Program-made: the position numbers and the translations under genes
The notes under the pieces: model-generated
What the model saw: only the letters and a program-made list of their open reading frames with translations
Databases searched by the model: none
Told to the model about the DNA's origin: nothing
Part shown: piece after piece, positions 1 through 6,005 of the stretch
Layout of the letters: each line of letters opens with the position of its first letter
Numbering within the stretch: position 1 is the stretch's first letter
Source of the DNA: an uncultured Bacteroidales bacterium
GTDB lineage: Bacteria; Bacteroidota; Bacteroidia; Bacteroidales; Marinilabiliaceae
DNA length: 6,010 nucleotides
Direction of reading: 5' to 3'
Assembly (NCBI GenBank): GCA_937892255.1
Contig: CALAUL010000048.1
Location: 1-6,010 of the forward strand

Positions 1-28
1 CCTGTGCAGTTAGACAGGTGTCGCGTAA

Positions 29-243
29 ATATTCATTAATATATCCCCAGTTTTGGTTACTGTGCCAATCAAGGCTAATGTTGATGAAAGACCATTTAAG
101 GTTATCGTAGAAGAAGCCAAAACAAAATTGGATATATCCTCGTCTCTTAATATGGCAGAATATGAGAAAAAATTGATCTAATGATATATGAAGCGTATGG
201 CCTAACCGATGCCGAAATAAAAATCATCGAACAAAGCATCTAA
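29..243 (+). pseudogene. Frameshifted C-terminal remnant of a probable Eco57I/N6-DNA-methylase-type restriction-modification protein
   Basis: Two adjacent frames together read as the tail of one protein. The first (29-181) contains VPIKANVDERPFKVIVEEA and ends with MAEYEKKLI and a stop. The second (about 172-243) reads IYEAYGLTDAEIKIIEQSI and a stop. Adding one A to the A6 run at 167-172 joins them as EYEKKIDLMIYEAYGLT. The pattern PF..iVe.a, then E.EID.lvYe.YGLT..EIkIIE, then the C-terminus is what I recall from Eco57I-type and TaqI-like specificity-domain methyltransferases, which modify adenine and sometimes also cut DNA. An in-frame TAA at 26-28 closes the first frame upstream, so either another lesion or the original break lies further left, and no catalytic motif is in the window. 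The family call rests on a short tail and is moderate. The frameshift is seen directly, but could also be a homopolymer sequencing error. Confidence 0.5.
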
Positions 244-253
244 ATACAGTAAT

Positions 254-281
254 AGCCTACAATGTAGGCTGTTTCGTGTTT
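254..281 (+). terminator. Rho-independent terminator after the R-M remnant
   Basis: AGCCTACA and TGTAGGCT form a near-perfect inverted repeat around one central A at 254-270, giving at least a 6-bp stem with a 5-nt loop. It is followed by the T-rich GTTTCGTGTTT. It starts 11 bases after the remnant's stop, where a terminator is expected, which supports that stop as the true gene end. Confidence 0.6.
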
Positions 282-298
282 AGATGGGAAAATTTCAT

Positions 299-345
299 TT
301 TGAGTACTTTTTATTTGATATTTCTCTTTGTAGACGTTATCTTTA
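299..345 (+). promoter_or_regulatory. Candidate Bacteroidota sigma-ABfr-type promoter(s) for the ATPase gene
   Basis: Two overlapping candidates each have a correct TTTG and 20-bp spacing but one mismatch in the TAnnTTTG box. One is TTTG at 314-317 with TATCTTTA at 338-345. The other is TTTG at 299-302 with TCTCTTTG at 323-330. Either would start transcription 40-60 bases before the ATG at 389. The gene lies just after a terminator and therefore needs its own promoter, which is the main contextual support. Neither match is exact, and AT-rich sequence yields such matches by chance. Confidence 0.35.
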
Positions 346-388
346 TTGAACAAAAATGCGTGTATACGCAATAATATTCAGTGGAATT

Positions 389-1642
389 ATGGAAATAAAG
401 CGTGATATATATCTAAACAAACTCATTAGGAGTATGCACAACGGAATGATAAAGGTCGTAACCGGAATCCGCAGTTGTGGTAAGTAGTATCTACTTTTCA
501 ACTTGTTTAGCGATTATCTAAAAGCTCAGGGAGTAGATGATGAGCACATAATCAAAGTTGATTTGGAAGACCGTCGTAACAAGAAACTACGAAATCCAGA
601 TGCCTTACCTGAATACATTGATGCCCGCATAGCAAAAGAGGGTATGTATTATGTGATGCTTGATGAGGTACAATGGGTGGATGAGTTTGAAGATGTATTG
701 AATAGTTATCTTAAAATTCCCAATGTCGATGTATATGTAACGGGCAGTAACTCCAAGTTCCTATCAAGCGATGTTATTACCGAGTTTCGTGGTCGTGGTG
801 ATGAGATAAAAGTTGCACCGCTATCGTTCAGCGAATTTTTCTCAGTTTTCAATGGCTCACGCGAGGAGGCTATGGAAGAGTATATGGCCTTTGGCGGACT
901 CCCGATGATTGCAACAATGCAGAGTAATGAGGAGAAGATGAAGTATCTTCAGACACTCTTTAAAAAAACATATATTACCGATATATTGGATAGATACAAA
1001 ATCAAGAACGAAGAGGAGTTGGAGGAGCTTATCAATATTCTTGCATCTTCAATCGGAGGGCTTATCAATCCAAATAAGTTGGTCAATACCTTTAAGTCGG
1101 TAAAGAATGTTTCCATTTCTCCCAATACAGTGAGTTTCTACCTTGAAATACTACAAGAGGTATTTATGGTTGAAAAGTCTATACGATACGACATTAAAGG
1201 CAAGAAGTATATTGACACTCCTGCCAAATACTATTTCGCAGATTTAGGTTTACGCAATGCCCGTATCAATTTCCGTCAGCATGAGGTAACACATTTAATG
1301 GAAAATCTCATATACAATGAGCTTCGCACTCGTGGTTTGATGGTCGATGTTGGTGTAGTAGTAGTAAACACCAAAGATGAGGAGGGCAAAAGCCAACGTA
1401 AACAATTGGAGGTTGATTTTGTAAGCAACGAGGGTAGTAAACGATGTTACATACAGTCAGCTTTGAGATTACCCAATGAAGAGAAACGAGAGCAAGAGCT
1501 ACGCTCATTGATAAATATATCGGACAGTTTCCAAAAGTTTGTAATCACAGAAGACCCTATAAAGCGTTATCAAGATGAGAACGGGATTGTTTTTATGAAT
1601 ATCTATGAATTCCTGCTTGATAAGGATAGTTTGAGAGTTTAA
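389..1642 (+). pseudogene. AAA_14/DUF4143-family ATPase interrupted by an in-frame TAG in Walker A
   Basis: Reading from ATG 389 gives 417 codons before the TAA, a normal length for this family. The N-terminus contains the P-loop TGIRSCGK, and the next codon, number 33 (485-487), is TAG where Ser of GKS is expected. The same frame then stays open to 1642. Later motifs are intact: Walker B YYVMLDEVQ (about 87-95), a sensor-like TGSNSKFLSS (about 118-127), the conserved EFRGRGDEI block, and FGGLP. The C-terminal DUF4143 domain resembles a PD-(D/E)XK nuclease fold, with MENLIYNEL (about 303-311), LEVDF (about 339-343) and YIQSAL (about 353-358). The family's cellular role is not established. The longest unbroken frame starts at a TTG at 503, but a protein from there would lack the P-loop and could not bind ATP normally. 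The second Arg usual in GIRRCGKS is also Ser here. The likeliest reading is a recently inactivated gene. Readthrough or an assembly error cannot be excluded. Confidence 0.85.
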
Positions 1643-1668
1643 GATTACAATAAAAACTTTACATACAC

Positions 1669-1702
1669 AATAAAGCCCAAGGTCGTCTCCTCGGGCTTTA
1701 TT
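1669..1702. terminator. Bidirectional terminator between convergent genes
   Basis: AATAAAGCCC (1669-1678) and GGGCTTTATT (1693-1702) are perfect 10-bp complements around a 14-base loop, with an A-rich left flank and a T-rich right flank. The element sits between the end of the plus-strand ATPase (1642) and the end of the minus-strand deacetylase (1729), so it can serve both. Confidence 0.8.
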
Positions 1703-1728
1703 TGTTATATCATCTGCTTTGACTCTCT

Positions 1729-2736
1729 TTACTGAGCTTTAACCACTGTCACGTCTTTTTCTACAGCTGATACTGAGATTATTATCTTTCCATCTGCTAC
1801 AACACATGTGCCATCTTGTGACTCTTTAAGTGCACATGACGTCCAACCTTCCGGAATATTTCGTTCGATGGTTATGACCTCATTGTCATATATTGCCGGC
1901 AAGGTTTTTACCTTGAATGTAAAACTGTCTGCCGTTGTAGCTGTCTCTTCTATAGTCGTGGCATTGCGACGTAAGATATAACGTGCTACTTCTGCGAATG
2001 GCGCCACCCAATACACTGACCCGTTCTCTTCGTTTGTGAGATACGCTAATGTCTTATCCAACTCTTCACCGGGGAACGGAGAATATCCCGGTCCGTTGTC
2101 CAATTCATGGAATGTCAATGTACACCATCCGTTAGCCTCTCTTGTCCTTTCGAAGAGTTTGACCAACGAGTCGCAACTATTGAACGGATAGAACTTACCT
2201 ACCATGAACGACGATATCTTTGACATATCTGCCGGATTAGATGGCTCTATACGTCCATCGCACACACGTGCTGCAATGTAGTTGTCGCTCACAATCTTCA
2301 TGTTCTTTGGCACGTCGCAGAATGGATATGCCAATGTAGGCAGGTGCTTCTGTTCTATGACAGAGTCTAACATCTGCTGACAGTCTTTAAGCTGTGCTTC
2401 CACCTCGGCATCGCCAAGTTGAGCAAGATTAGGATGTGAAACGGTGTGACAGCCTATCTCATGTCCTGCCGCCGCCGCTTCGTTCCATGCCGCCCAGTTG
2501 TCTCCTGCCCAGTCTCTGACGAGGTAGAATGTGGCACATCGGTCATACTTGGCGAACAATGGCACTCCTACTGTCAGCTGATTGGCACAATCGTCATCAA
2601 AGGTGAAGCTTATGGCACACTTTGCTGCTTCGGGCCACTCCGATACTTTGTACTCTCCTTTGGAAACACTGTTGCTTCCGCCTGCACAGCTTGTCAACAT
2701 TGACACTGCTGCAATTCCGAAAATTACTCTTCTCAT
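1729..2736 (-). CDS. Polysaccharide deacetylase (CE4/NodB-like) lipoprotein
   Basis: The 335-residue protein starts with a short lipoprotein signal, RR then a hydrophobic stretch and the lipobox LTSC with Cys17, so it is probably a lipid-anchored envelope protein. Metal-dependent deacetylase motifs follow in order: TFDDD (45-49) with the putative catalytic and metal-binding Asp47 and Asp48, HTVSHP (97-102) giving the metal ligands His97 and His101, AYPFC (136-140) at the position of motif 3, and TFHELDN (208-214) with the late His210. The motif 3 Arg of classical chitin and peptidoglycan deacetylases is absent, and Cys follows where YPYG-type enzymes have Gly. Residues from about 260 look like a beta-rich accessory domain. 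Family members remove N- or O-acetyl groups from polysaccharides; the substrate here is unknown. The gene lies 34 bp after the helicase gene with no terminator between them, so co-transcription is likely. Its stop lies beside the shared terminator. Confidence 0.88.
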   Translation of the reverse strand: MRRVIFGIAAVSMLTSCAGGSNSVSKGEYKVSEWPEAAKCAISFTFDDDCANQLTVGVPLFAKYDRCATFYLVRDWAGDNWAAWNEAAAAGHEIGCHTVSHPNLAQLGDAEVEAQLKDCQQMLDSVIEQKHLPTLAYPFCDVPKNMKIVSDNYIAARVCDGRIEPSNPADMSKISSFMVGKFYPFNSCDSLVKLFERTREANGWCTLTFHELDNGPGYSPFPGEELDKTLAYLTNEENGSVYWVAPFAEVARYILRRNATTIEETATTADSFTFKVKTLPAIYDNEVITIERNIPEGWTSCALKESQDGTCVVADGKIIISVSAVEKDVTVVKAQ

Positions 2737-2770
2737 TTTATTGTGTTTTGTATATGTTGTTTATCATTAC

Positions 2771-4912
2771 TTATTCAAAACGTCTTTCCAACTCCTCTAC
2801 GTACTCTTGCACTATCTCTATTATCGTCTCTCCGAAGTCTGCCAGTTTCTTCTTTCCTATGCCCTCTATGCCTTTCAACTCTGCCAATGTCGTGGGCATG
2901 TAGTTGCTTATACCGTTCAATGACTTTATGGTAAGTACTTTGTATGACTTGTCGATGTCATGTTCTTTGGCGTATGCAACGGCCCACTTGCGTAATCTGT
3001 TGAATAGTTCCACATGTTCTACTTCGCCACTCTTTATATGTTCTAACACCTTCTTGACTTTGCTTCCTGTCTTCTTCTTTGCACCCTCGCTCTCGATTAT
3101 GACTTCTGCCTTTATCTTCAAGTAACTTTCTACGGAGAAGCCCTTGTCGCCTATCTGTTCGAAGAGTCTCTTTTTGATGTAATACTCGCTTTCGAGTGTA
3201 TCTCTGTAACTATCGTAGCGTTTCTTTATCTCCTCATTGTCGATAGCGATGTCCGTCTCATCTACAAACGCACCCACATACGACAACAGTTTACCGACAT
3301 AATAATCCGCGCCCTTCACTATTCGCTCTTTCAATGTCTTGTCTTCGCGTATATCTTCGCCCATTTTGCACTTCGACTCACATACACTGCAAAATCTGTT
3401 TCCGACAGCGACTATATCATTGTTTATTATCGTCATCTTATCTTTTAACGACTTTATCAACTTCGGGTACGCTCTGTGCAAATGCTCTTCCAAAAGACGT
3501 ATTATTTTATGACATTCCGCAGTAATAGACGCAAACGTAAATAGTTCCGTGATAAGCGCAAGAGCATATTCTGTCTTCATATCCTCCACACTCTCTGTTG
3601 TCACTGCTCTCGAACGCTGGTCGTCAATGAATGTAGATACGGAGTTGTCGCTGACAAACGAACTGTATGCCAAACGACTTCCCAAGACAATACCCTCCAA
3701 TGTTCTGCAACGGCTCAGTGCCACATAGACTTGTCCGTGCAAAAACGACATTTGTGCATCTATGATTGCTTTATCAAACGTAAGTCCCTGACTTTTATGT
3801 ATTGTTATAGCCCATGCCAAACGAAGAGGTATTTGCATAAACGAACCTTCTTCTATTTCGCTTATCTCATTTGTCGTCTTGTCTATCTCGTACTTGGTGT
3901 TGCTCCACTTCTCGGCCGACACATCTATATCTTGTCCGTCGCATTCTACCGTGACATATCCGCTTACGAGGGACTTCACTCTGCCTATCTTACCATTGTA
4001 GTAACGTTTCTCGGGTTGAGTATCGTTCTTCAAGAACATCACCTGTGCTCCTACTTTAAGTCTGAGTTCCTTATCTGCCGGATATGACGTTTCCGGAAAG
4101 ACTCCTTCAACCTCGCAGACGTATTTATATTCTTTGCCTTTTAACAGAGCCAACTTGCTGTTATTGACCGAATCGGCCTTGTTGTTGTGCGTTGTCAGAC
4201 GTATGTAACCTTCATCGTCAGATGGGTCAAAATCTGCAATATAACGACTGTTGAGAGTCTCCAACGTTGGAGCGTCTATACTATTGTTGCGAACTCTATT
4301 AAGTATTTCTACAAAATAGTTGTCTCGCTGACGATATATCTTTTCAAGTTCTATCGTAACATATTTTATCTTCGAAAGAGCCTTACTACCGAAGAAATAG
4401 AGATTATCATAATGAGACATAAGCATATCTCTCACCTCATCAGTTACCACGGGCGCAAGTTGTTGCAAATCGCCTATCATAAGCAGTTGCACACCACCAA
4501 AGGGTCTTGATGAGCGACGATACTTACGCAATACCATATCCAACGAGTCGAGCAAATCAGCCCTCACCATACTTATCTCATCAATGACAAGCAAATCCAA
4601 TGTACGCAGTATCTTTATCTTCTCTTTACGCATTGAAAAGTCCTTACCCATCTTCGTCTCCGGTATATAAGGAGAGAAAGGTAACTGAAAGAAAGAGTGT
4701 ATCGTCACACCGCCTGCATTAATAGCTGCCACACCTGTAGGGGCAACGACAACCATACGCTTAGGGCAACGAGCTCTTAGATTCTTCAAAAACGTAGTTT
4801 TACCTGTGCCGGCTTTACCTGTAAGAAACACATTCACACAAGTATCGCATACACACTGCCAAGCCAAATAAGCCTCCGTGTTCTCTTCTTTGCTATAAAT
4901 CTGCTCTATCAT
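2771..4912 (-). CDS. Pif1/RecD-like SF1B DNA helicase with C-terminal HRDC domain
   Basis: From the ATG at 4912 the product is 713 residues. The frame stays open upstream to 4999, but that extension would begin inside the rpsP terminator, so MIEQIYSKEE is taken as the N-terminus. Helicase motifs in order are: Walker A GKAGTGKTT (about 32-40), motif Ia APTGVAAINAGG with TIHSFF (about 59-75), Walker B VIDEIS (about 109-114), motif III GDLQQLAPV (about 147-155), LEKIYRQRD (about 189-197), ITIHKSQGLTFDKA (about 369-382), and VYVALSRCRTLEG (about 395-407). This set is typical of Pif1-like helicases, which usually move 5' to 3' on DNA. Residues about 632-706 resemble an HRDC nucleic-acid-binding domain. 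Between them is a poorly recognised region with a Cys cluster at about 508, 511 and 515. I see no helix-turn-helix domain after HRDC, where some relatives carry one. A role in replication or genome maintenance is inferred. Confidence 0.9.
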   Translation of the reverse strand: MIEQIYSKEENTEAYLAWQCVCDTCVNVFLTGKAGTGKTTFLKNLRARCPKRMVVVAPTGVAAINAGGVTIHSFFQLPFSPYIPETKMGKDFSMRKEKIKILRTLDLLVIDEISMVRADLLDSLDMVLRKYRRSSRPFGGVQLLMIGDLQQLAPVVTDEVRDMLMSHYDNLYFFGSKALSKIKYVTIELEKIYRQRDNYFVEILNRVRNNSIDAPTLETLNSRYIADFDPSDDEGYIRLTTHNNKADSVNNSKLALLKGKEYKYVCEVEGVFPETSYPADKELRLKVGAQVMFLKNDTQPEKRYYNGKIGRVKSLVSGYVTVECDGQDIDVSAEKWSNTKYEIDKTTNEISEIEEGSFMQIPLRLAWAITIHKSQGLTFDKAIIDAQMSFLHGQVYVALSRCRTLEGIVLGSRLAYSSFVSDNSVSTFIDDQRSRAVTTESVEDMKTEYALALITELFTFASITAECHKIIRLLEEHLHRAYPKLIKSLKDKMTIINNDIVAVGNRFCSVCESKCKMGEDIREDKTLKERIVKGADYYVGKLLSYVGAFVDETDIAIDNEEIKKRYDSYRDTLESEYYIKKRLFEQIGDKGFSVESYLKIKAEVIIESEGAKKKTGSKVKKVLEHIKSGEVEHVELFNRLRKWAVAYAKEHDIDKSYKVLTIKSLNGISNYMPTTLAELKGIEGIGKKKLADFGETIIEIVQEYVEELERRFE

Positions 4913-4919
4913 GATAAAA

Positions 4920-4957
4920 CAAAGATAATGATGCGATCTGATTAATCCTATTTCAAA
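4920..4957 (-). promoter_or_regulatory. Possible helicase promoter close to the start codon
   Basis: On the minus strand TATCTTTG (4927-4920) matches the TAnnTTTG box exactly, with a TTTG at 4957-4954. The spacing is 26 bp, longer than the usual 19-21, so this is a weak candidate. The box ends 7 bases before the ATG, so any transcript would have almost no leader. A promoter is needed somewhere here because rpsP upstream has a strong terminator, unless read-through supplies expression. Confidence 0.3.
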
Positions 4958-4977
4958 GGGGAATTTCTTCGCTATCA

Positions 4978-5017
4978 GCAAAACAAAAAGGGAAACCAAA
5001 CATTGTCGGCTTCCCTT
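4978..5017 (-). terminator. Rho-independent terminator of rpsP
   Basis: In the minus direction AAGGGAAGCC (5017-5008) pairs with GGTTTCCCTT (4997-4988), 10 bp with one G-T wobble and a 10-base loop, followed by TTTGTTTTGC. It lies 26 bases after the rpsP stop. It separates rpsP transcription from the helicase gene. Confidence 0.8.
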
Positions 5018-5043
5018 CTTTATTTGAATAAAGAATTAGATTC

Positions 5044-5586
5044 TTATTCTGCTGCTGCTTCAGTCTCAGCTGTTGCCTCTTCTGCTGCAGGAGCCTCTTC
5101 CTCTGCCGGTGCTGCTGCTGCCTCAGCCTCTGCTTTCTTCTTAGCGATAGCCTCAGCGCGGTCTGCATTTACCTTAGCCTCTGCTTCCAAACGAGCCTTA
5201 GCCTGCTCAGCCTTAGCTGATTTGTCCTTAGCTACGATTGCATCATTAGCCTTAACTTTGCTTTCTTTCCATGCATTGAACTTAGCCTCAGCTGCTGCCT
5301 CGTCAAATGCACCCTTCTTTACACCCTCAAGGAGGTGCTTCTTAAGCAATACGCCCTCTTTAGAGAGAATACTGCGGCAAGTGTCAGTAGGTTGAGCACC
5401 ATTGTTAAGCCATGTAAGTGCCTTTTCTGAGTCAAGCACTATGGTAGCAGGATTAGTGTTAGGATTGTACGATCCAATTCTTTCAATAAACCTGCCATCT
5501 CGTGGCGCCCTGCTATCTGCTACCACAATGTGGTAGAAAGCATAACCTTTACGTCCGTGTCTTGCGAGTCTGATTCTTACTGCCAT
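5044..5586 (-). CDS. rpsP: 30S ribosomal protein bS16 with extended C-terminal tail
   Basis: The first 90 or so residues are canonical bS16: MAVRIRLARHGRKGYAFYHI, ADSRAPRDGRFIERIGSYNP (23-42), and GAQPTDTCRSILSKEGVL (63-80). bS16 is a small-subunit assembly protein that binds 16S rRNA. E. coli bS16 has 82 residues and this one has 180; the surplus (about 95-180) is an Ala/Lys/Glu-rich, probably helical then disordered tail ending in almost pure Ala/Glu. Long bS16 tails are usual in Bacteroidota, so this is not a fusion. The start is fixed by the conserved N-terminus. There is no strong Shine-Dalgarno, only an A-rich upstream region, as is normal in this phylum. The gene is monocistronic by appearance: its own promoter upstream, a strong terminator downstream, and no trmD, rimM or rplS next to it in this window. 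Confidence 0.97.
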   Translation of the reverse strand: MAVRIRLARHGRKGYAFYHIVVADSRAPRDGRFIERIGSYNPNTNPATIVLDSEKALTWLNNGAQPTDTCRSILSKEGVLLKKHLLEGVKKGAFDEAAAEAKFNAWKESKVKANDAIVAKDKSAKAEQAKARLEAEAKVNADRAEAIAKKKAEAEAAAAPAEEEAPAAEEATAETEAAAE

Positions 5587-5627
5587 TTTGGACTTCTTTT
5601 TATTGTTTTATTTAAAAAATTTTACTG

Positions 5628-5648
5628 TAGAACAACCTACTTGTTCCA
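5628..5648 (-). promoter_or_regulatory. Hairpin in the rpsP 5' leader
   Basis: In the minus direction TGGAACAA and TTGTTCTA pair (8 bp with one G-T wobble) around the loop GTAGG. The hairpin lies between the predicted transcription start near 5653 and the ATG at 5586. A position inside a ribosomal-protein leader allows an autoregulatory or mRNA-stability role, but I know of no described motif that matches. Confidence 0.4.
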
Positions 5649-5659
5649 TATTTCGGGCG

Positions 5660-5690
5660 CAAAAATAAGCATTACTTTCGGCTTATCAAA
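5660..5690 (-). promoter_or_regulatory. Sigma-ABfr-type promoter of rpsP
   Basis: On the minus strand TTTG (5690-5687) is followed after 19 bp by TATTTTTG (5667-5660), an exact fit to the Bacteroides primary-sigma consensus TTTG, 19-21 bp, TAnnTTTG. Transcription would begin about 65-70 bases upstream of the rpsP ATG. Confidence 0.75.
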
Positions 5691-5737
5691 GATTTATGAC
5701 AAATATTTTTTATCGCTATTACAATATTTTAAATCTT

Positions 5738-5768
5738 TTTGTTCATATTAAAAATATAACTACATTTG
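5738..5768 (+). promoter_or_regulatory. Sigma-ABfr-type promoter for the gene leaving the right edge
   Basis: TTTG at 5738-5741, a 19-bp spacer, and TACATTTG at 5761-5768 fit the TTTG/TAnnTTTG consensus exactly. It diverges from the rpsP promoter, with 47 bp between the two -33 elements. Transcription would start near 5775, leaving a leader of about 230 nt before the ATG at 6006. Confidence 0.7.
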
Positions 5769-5783
5769 CCATAATATAAAAAC

Positions 5784-5894
5784 ATGATAAGTAAAATTGA
5801 AATGAATCTTGATAGTTATATAAGGAAAGACAAATTCTTAGAAGTTGTTGATATACAGCATTTTACCCCCCCCCACTTTTTTGCTGCCTTTTAG
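5784..5894 (+). CDS. Possible 36-codon upstream ORF in the leader
   Basis: An ATG at 5784, roughly 10 bases after the predicted transcription start, opens 36 codons that end in TAG at 5892-5894. The product starts MISKIEMNLDSYIRKDKF and I recognise no homologue. Near its end a C9 tract encodes Thr-Pro-Pro-His, and the stop codon falls in the 5' arm and loop of the hairpin at 5884-5906. Gain of one C would extend the frame to 5992, just before the main start codon. It may be a leader peptide, a small gene, or a chance frame; nothing independent shows translation. Confidence 0.25.
   Translation: MISKIEMNLDSYIRKDKFLEVVDIQHFTPPHFFAAF
5866..5874 (+). repeat. C9 homopolymer tract in the leader
   Basis: Nine consecutive C residues stand out in very AT-rich sequence. 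Such tracts are prone to slipped-strand length change. The tract lies about 90 bases downstream of the predicted transcription start and inside the possible upstream ORF, so a length change would shift that frame. Confidence 0.8.
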
Positions 5895-5906
5895 GAGAGA
5901 GGGCAG
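5884..5906 (+). promoter_or_regulatory. Leader hairpin with AGGAG loop
   Basis: CTGCCTTTT and AGAGGGCAG can form a 9-bp stem (two G-U pairs) around the loop AGGAG. No T-run follows, so it is not a simple terminator. It overlaps the stop codon of the possible upstream ORF. Confidence 0.4.
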
Positions 5907-5943
5907 AAGTCGAATATTTAAAAACATTTTACATTAATAACCA

Positions 5944-5980
5944 TATCTCAGGGAGCAGACAACGTTTGTTCTCCGGGATA
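5944..5980 (+). promoter_or_regulatory. Bulged long hairpin just upstream of the edge gene
   Basis: TATCTC, GGAG and ACAA (5944-5962) pair in order with TTGT, CTCC and GGGATA (5966-5980), interrupted by small bulges: AG, CAG and a single T. That gives 14 pairs with a CGT loop. It ends 25 bases before the ATG at 6006. Weak AT sequence rather than a T-run follows, so a regulatory or stabilising structure fits better than a terminator. Confidence 0.4.
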
Positions 5981-6005
5981 CAAACACTTTAAATTTAATT
6001 AATTT

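Noticed and set aside
485..487. TAG read as a recoded sense codon
   Set aside because: Complete genes here use TAA stops, which neither supports nor requires recoding; Gln would not restore GKS, and no suppressor tRNA is visible in the window.
1308..1508. Minus-strand frame of 66 codons opposite the ATPase
   Set aside because: Antisense to strongly conserved DUF4143 coding sequence, with no domain or promoter.
2446..4510. Plus-strand open frames opposite the deacetylase and helicase
   Set aside because: Their products are Cys/Leu/Tyr-rich with no recognisable domain and lie antisense to well-supported genes.
4913..4999. N-terminal extension of the helicase by 29 residues
   Set aside because: It would start inside the rpsP terminator hairpin, and the extension does not resemble helicase family N-termini, which begin shortly before the P-loop.
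4953..5395. Long overlapping frames within rpsP on both strands, including Ala/Ser-rich and Arg/Gln-rich products
   Set aside because: They are shadows of the repetitive GCN/GAN codons in the bS16 tail; composition is extreme and rpsP itself is unmistakable.
5530..5751. Plus-strand 73-codon frame across the rpsP start
   Set aside because: It overlaps the rpsP 5' end and its promoter in antisense and has an unlikely Phe/Tyr/Ser-rich product.
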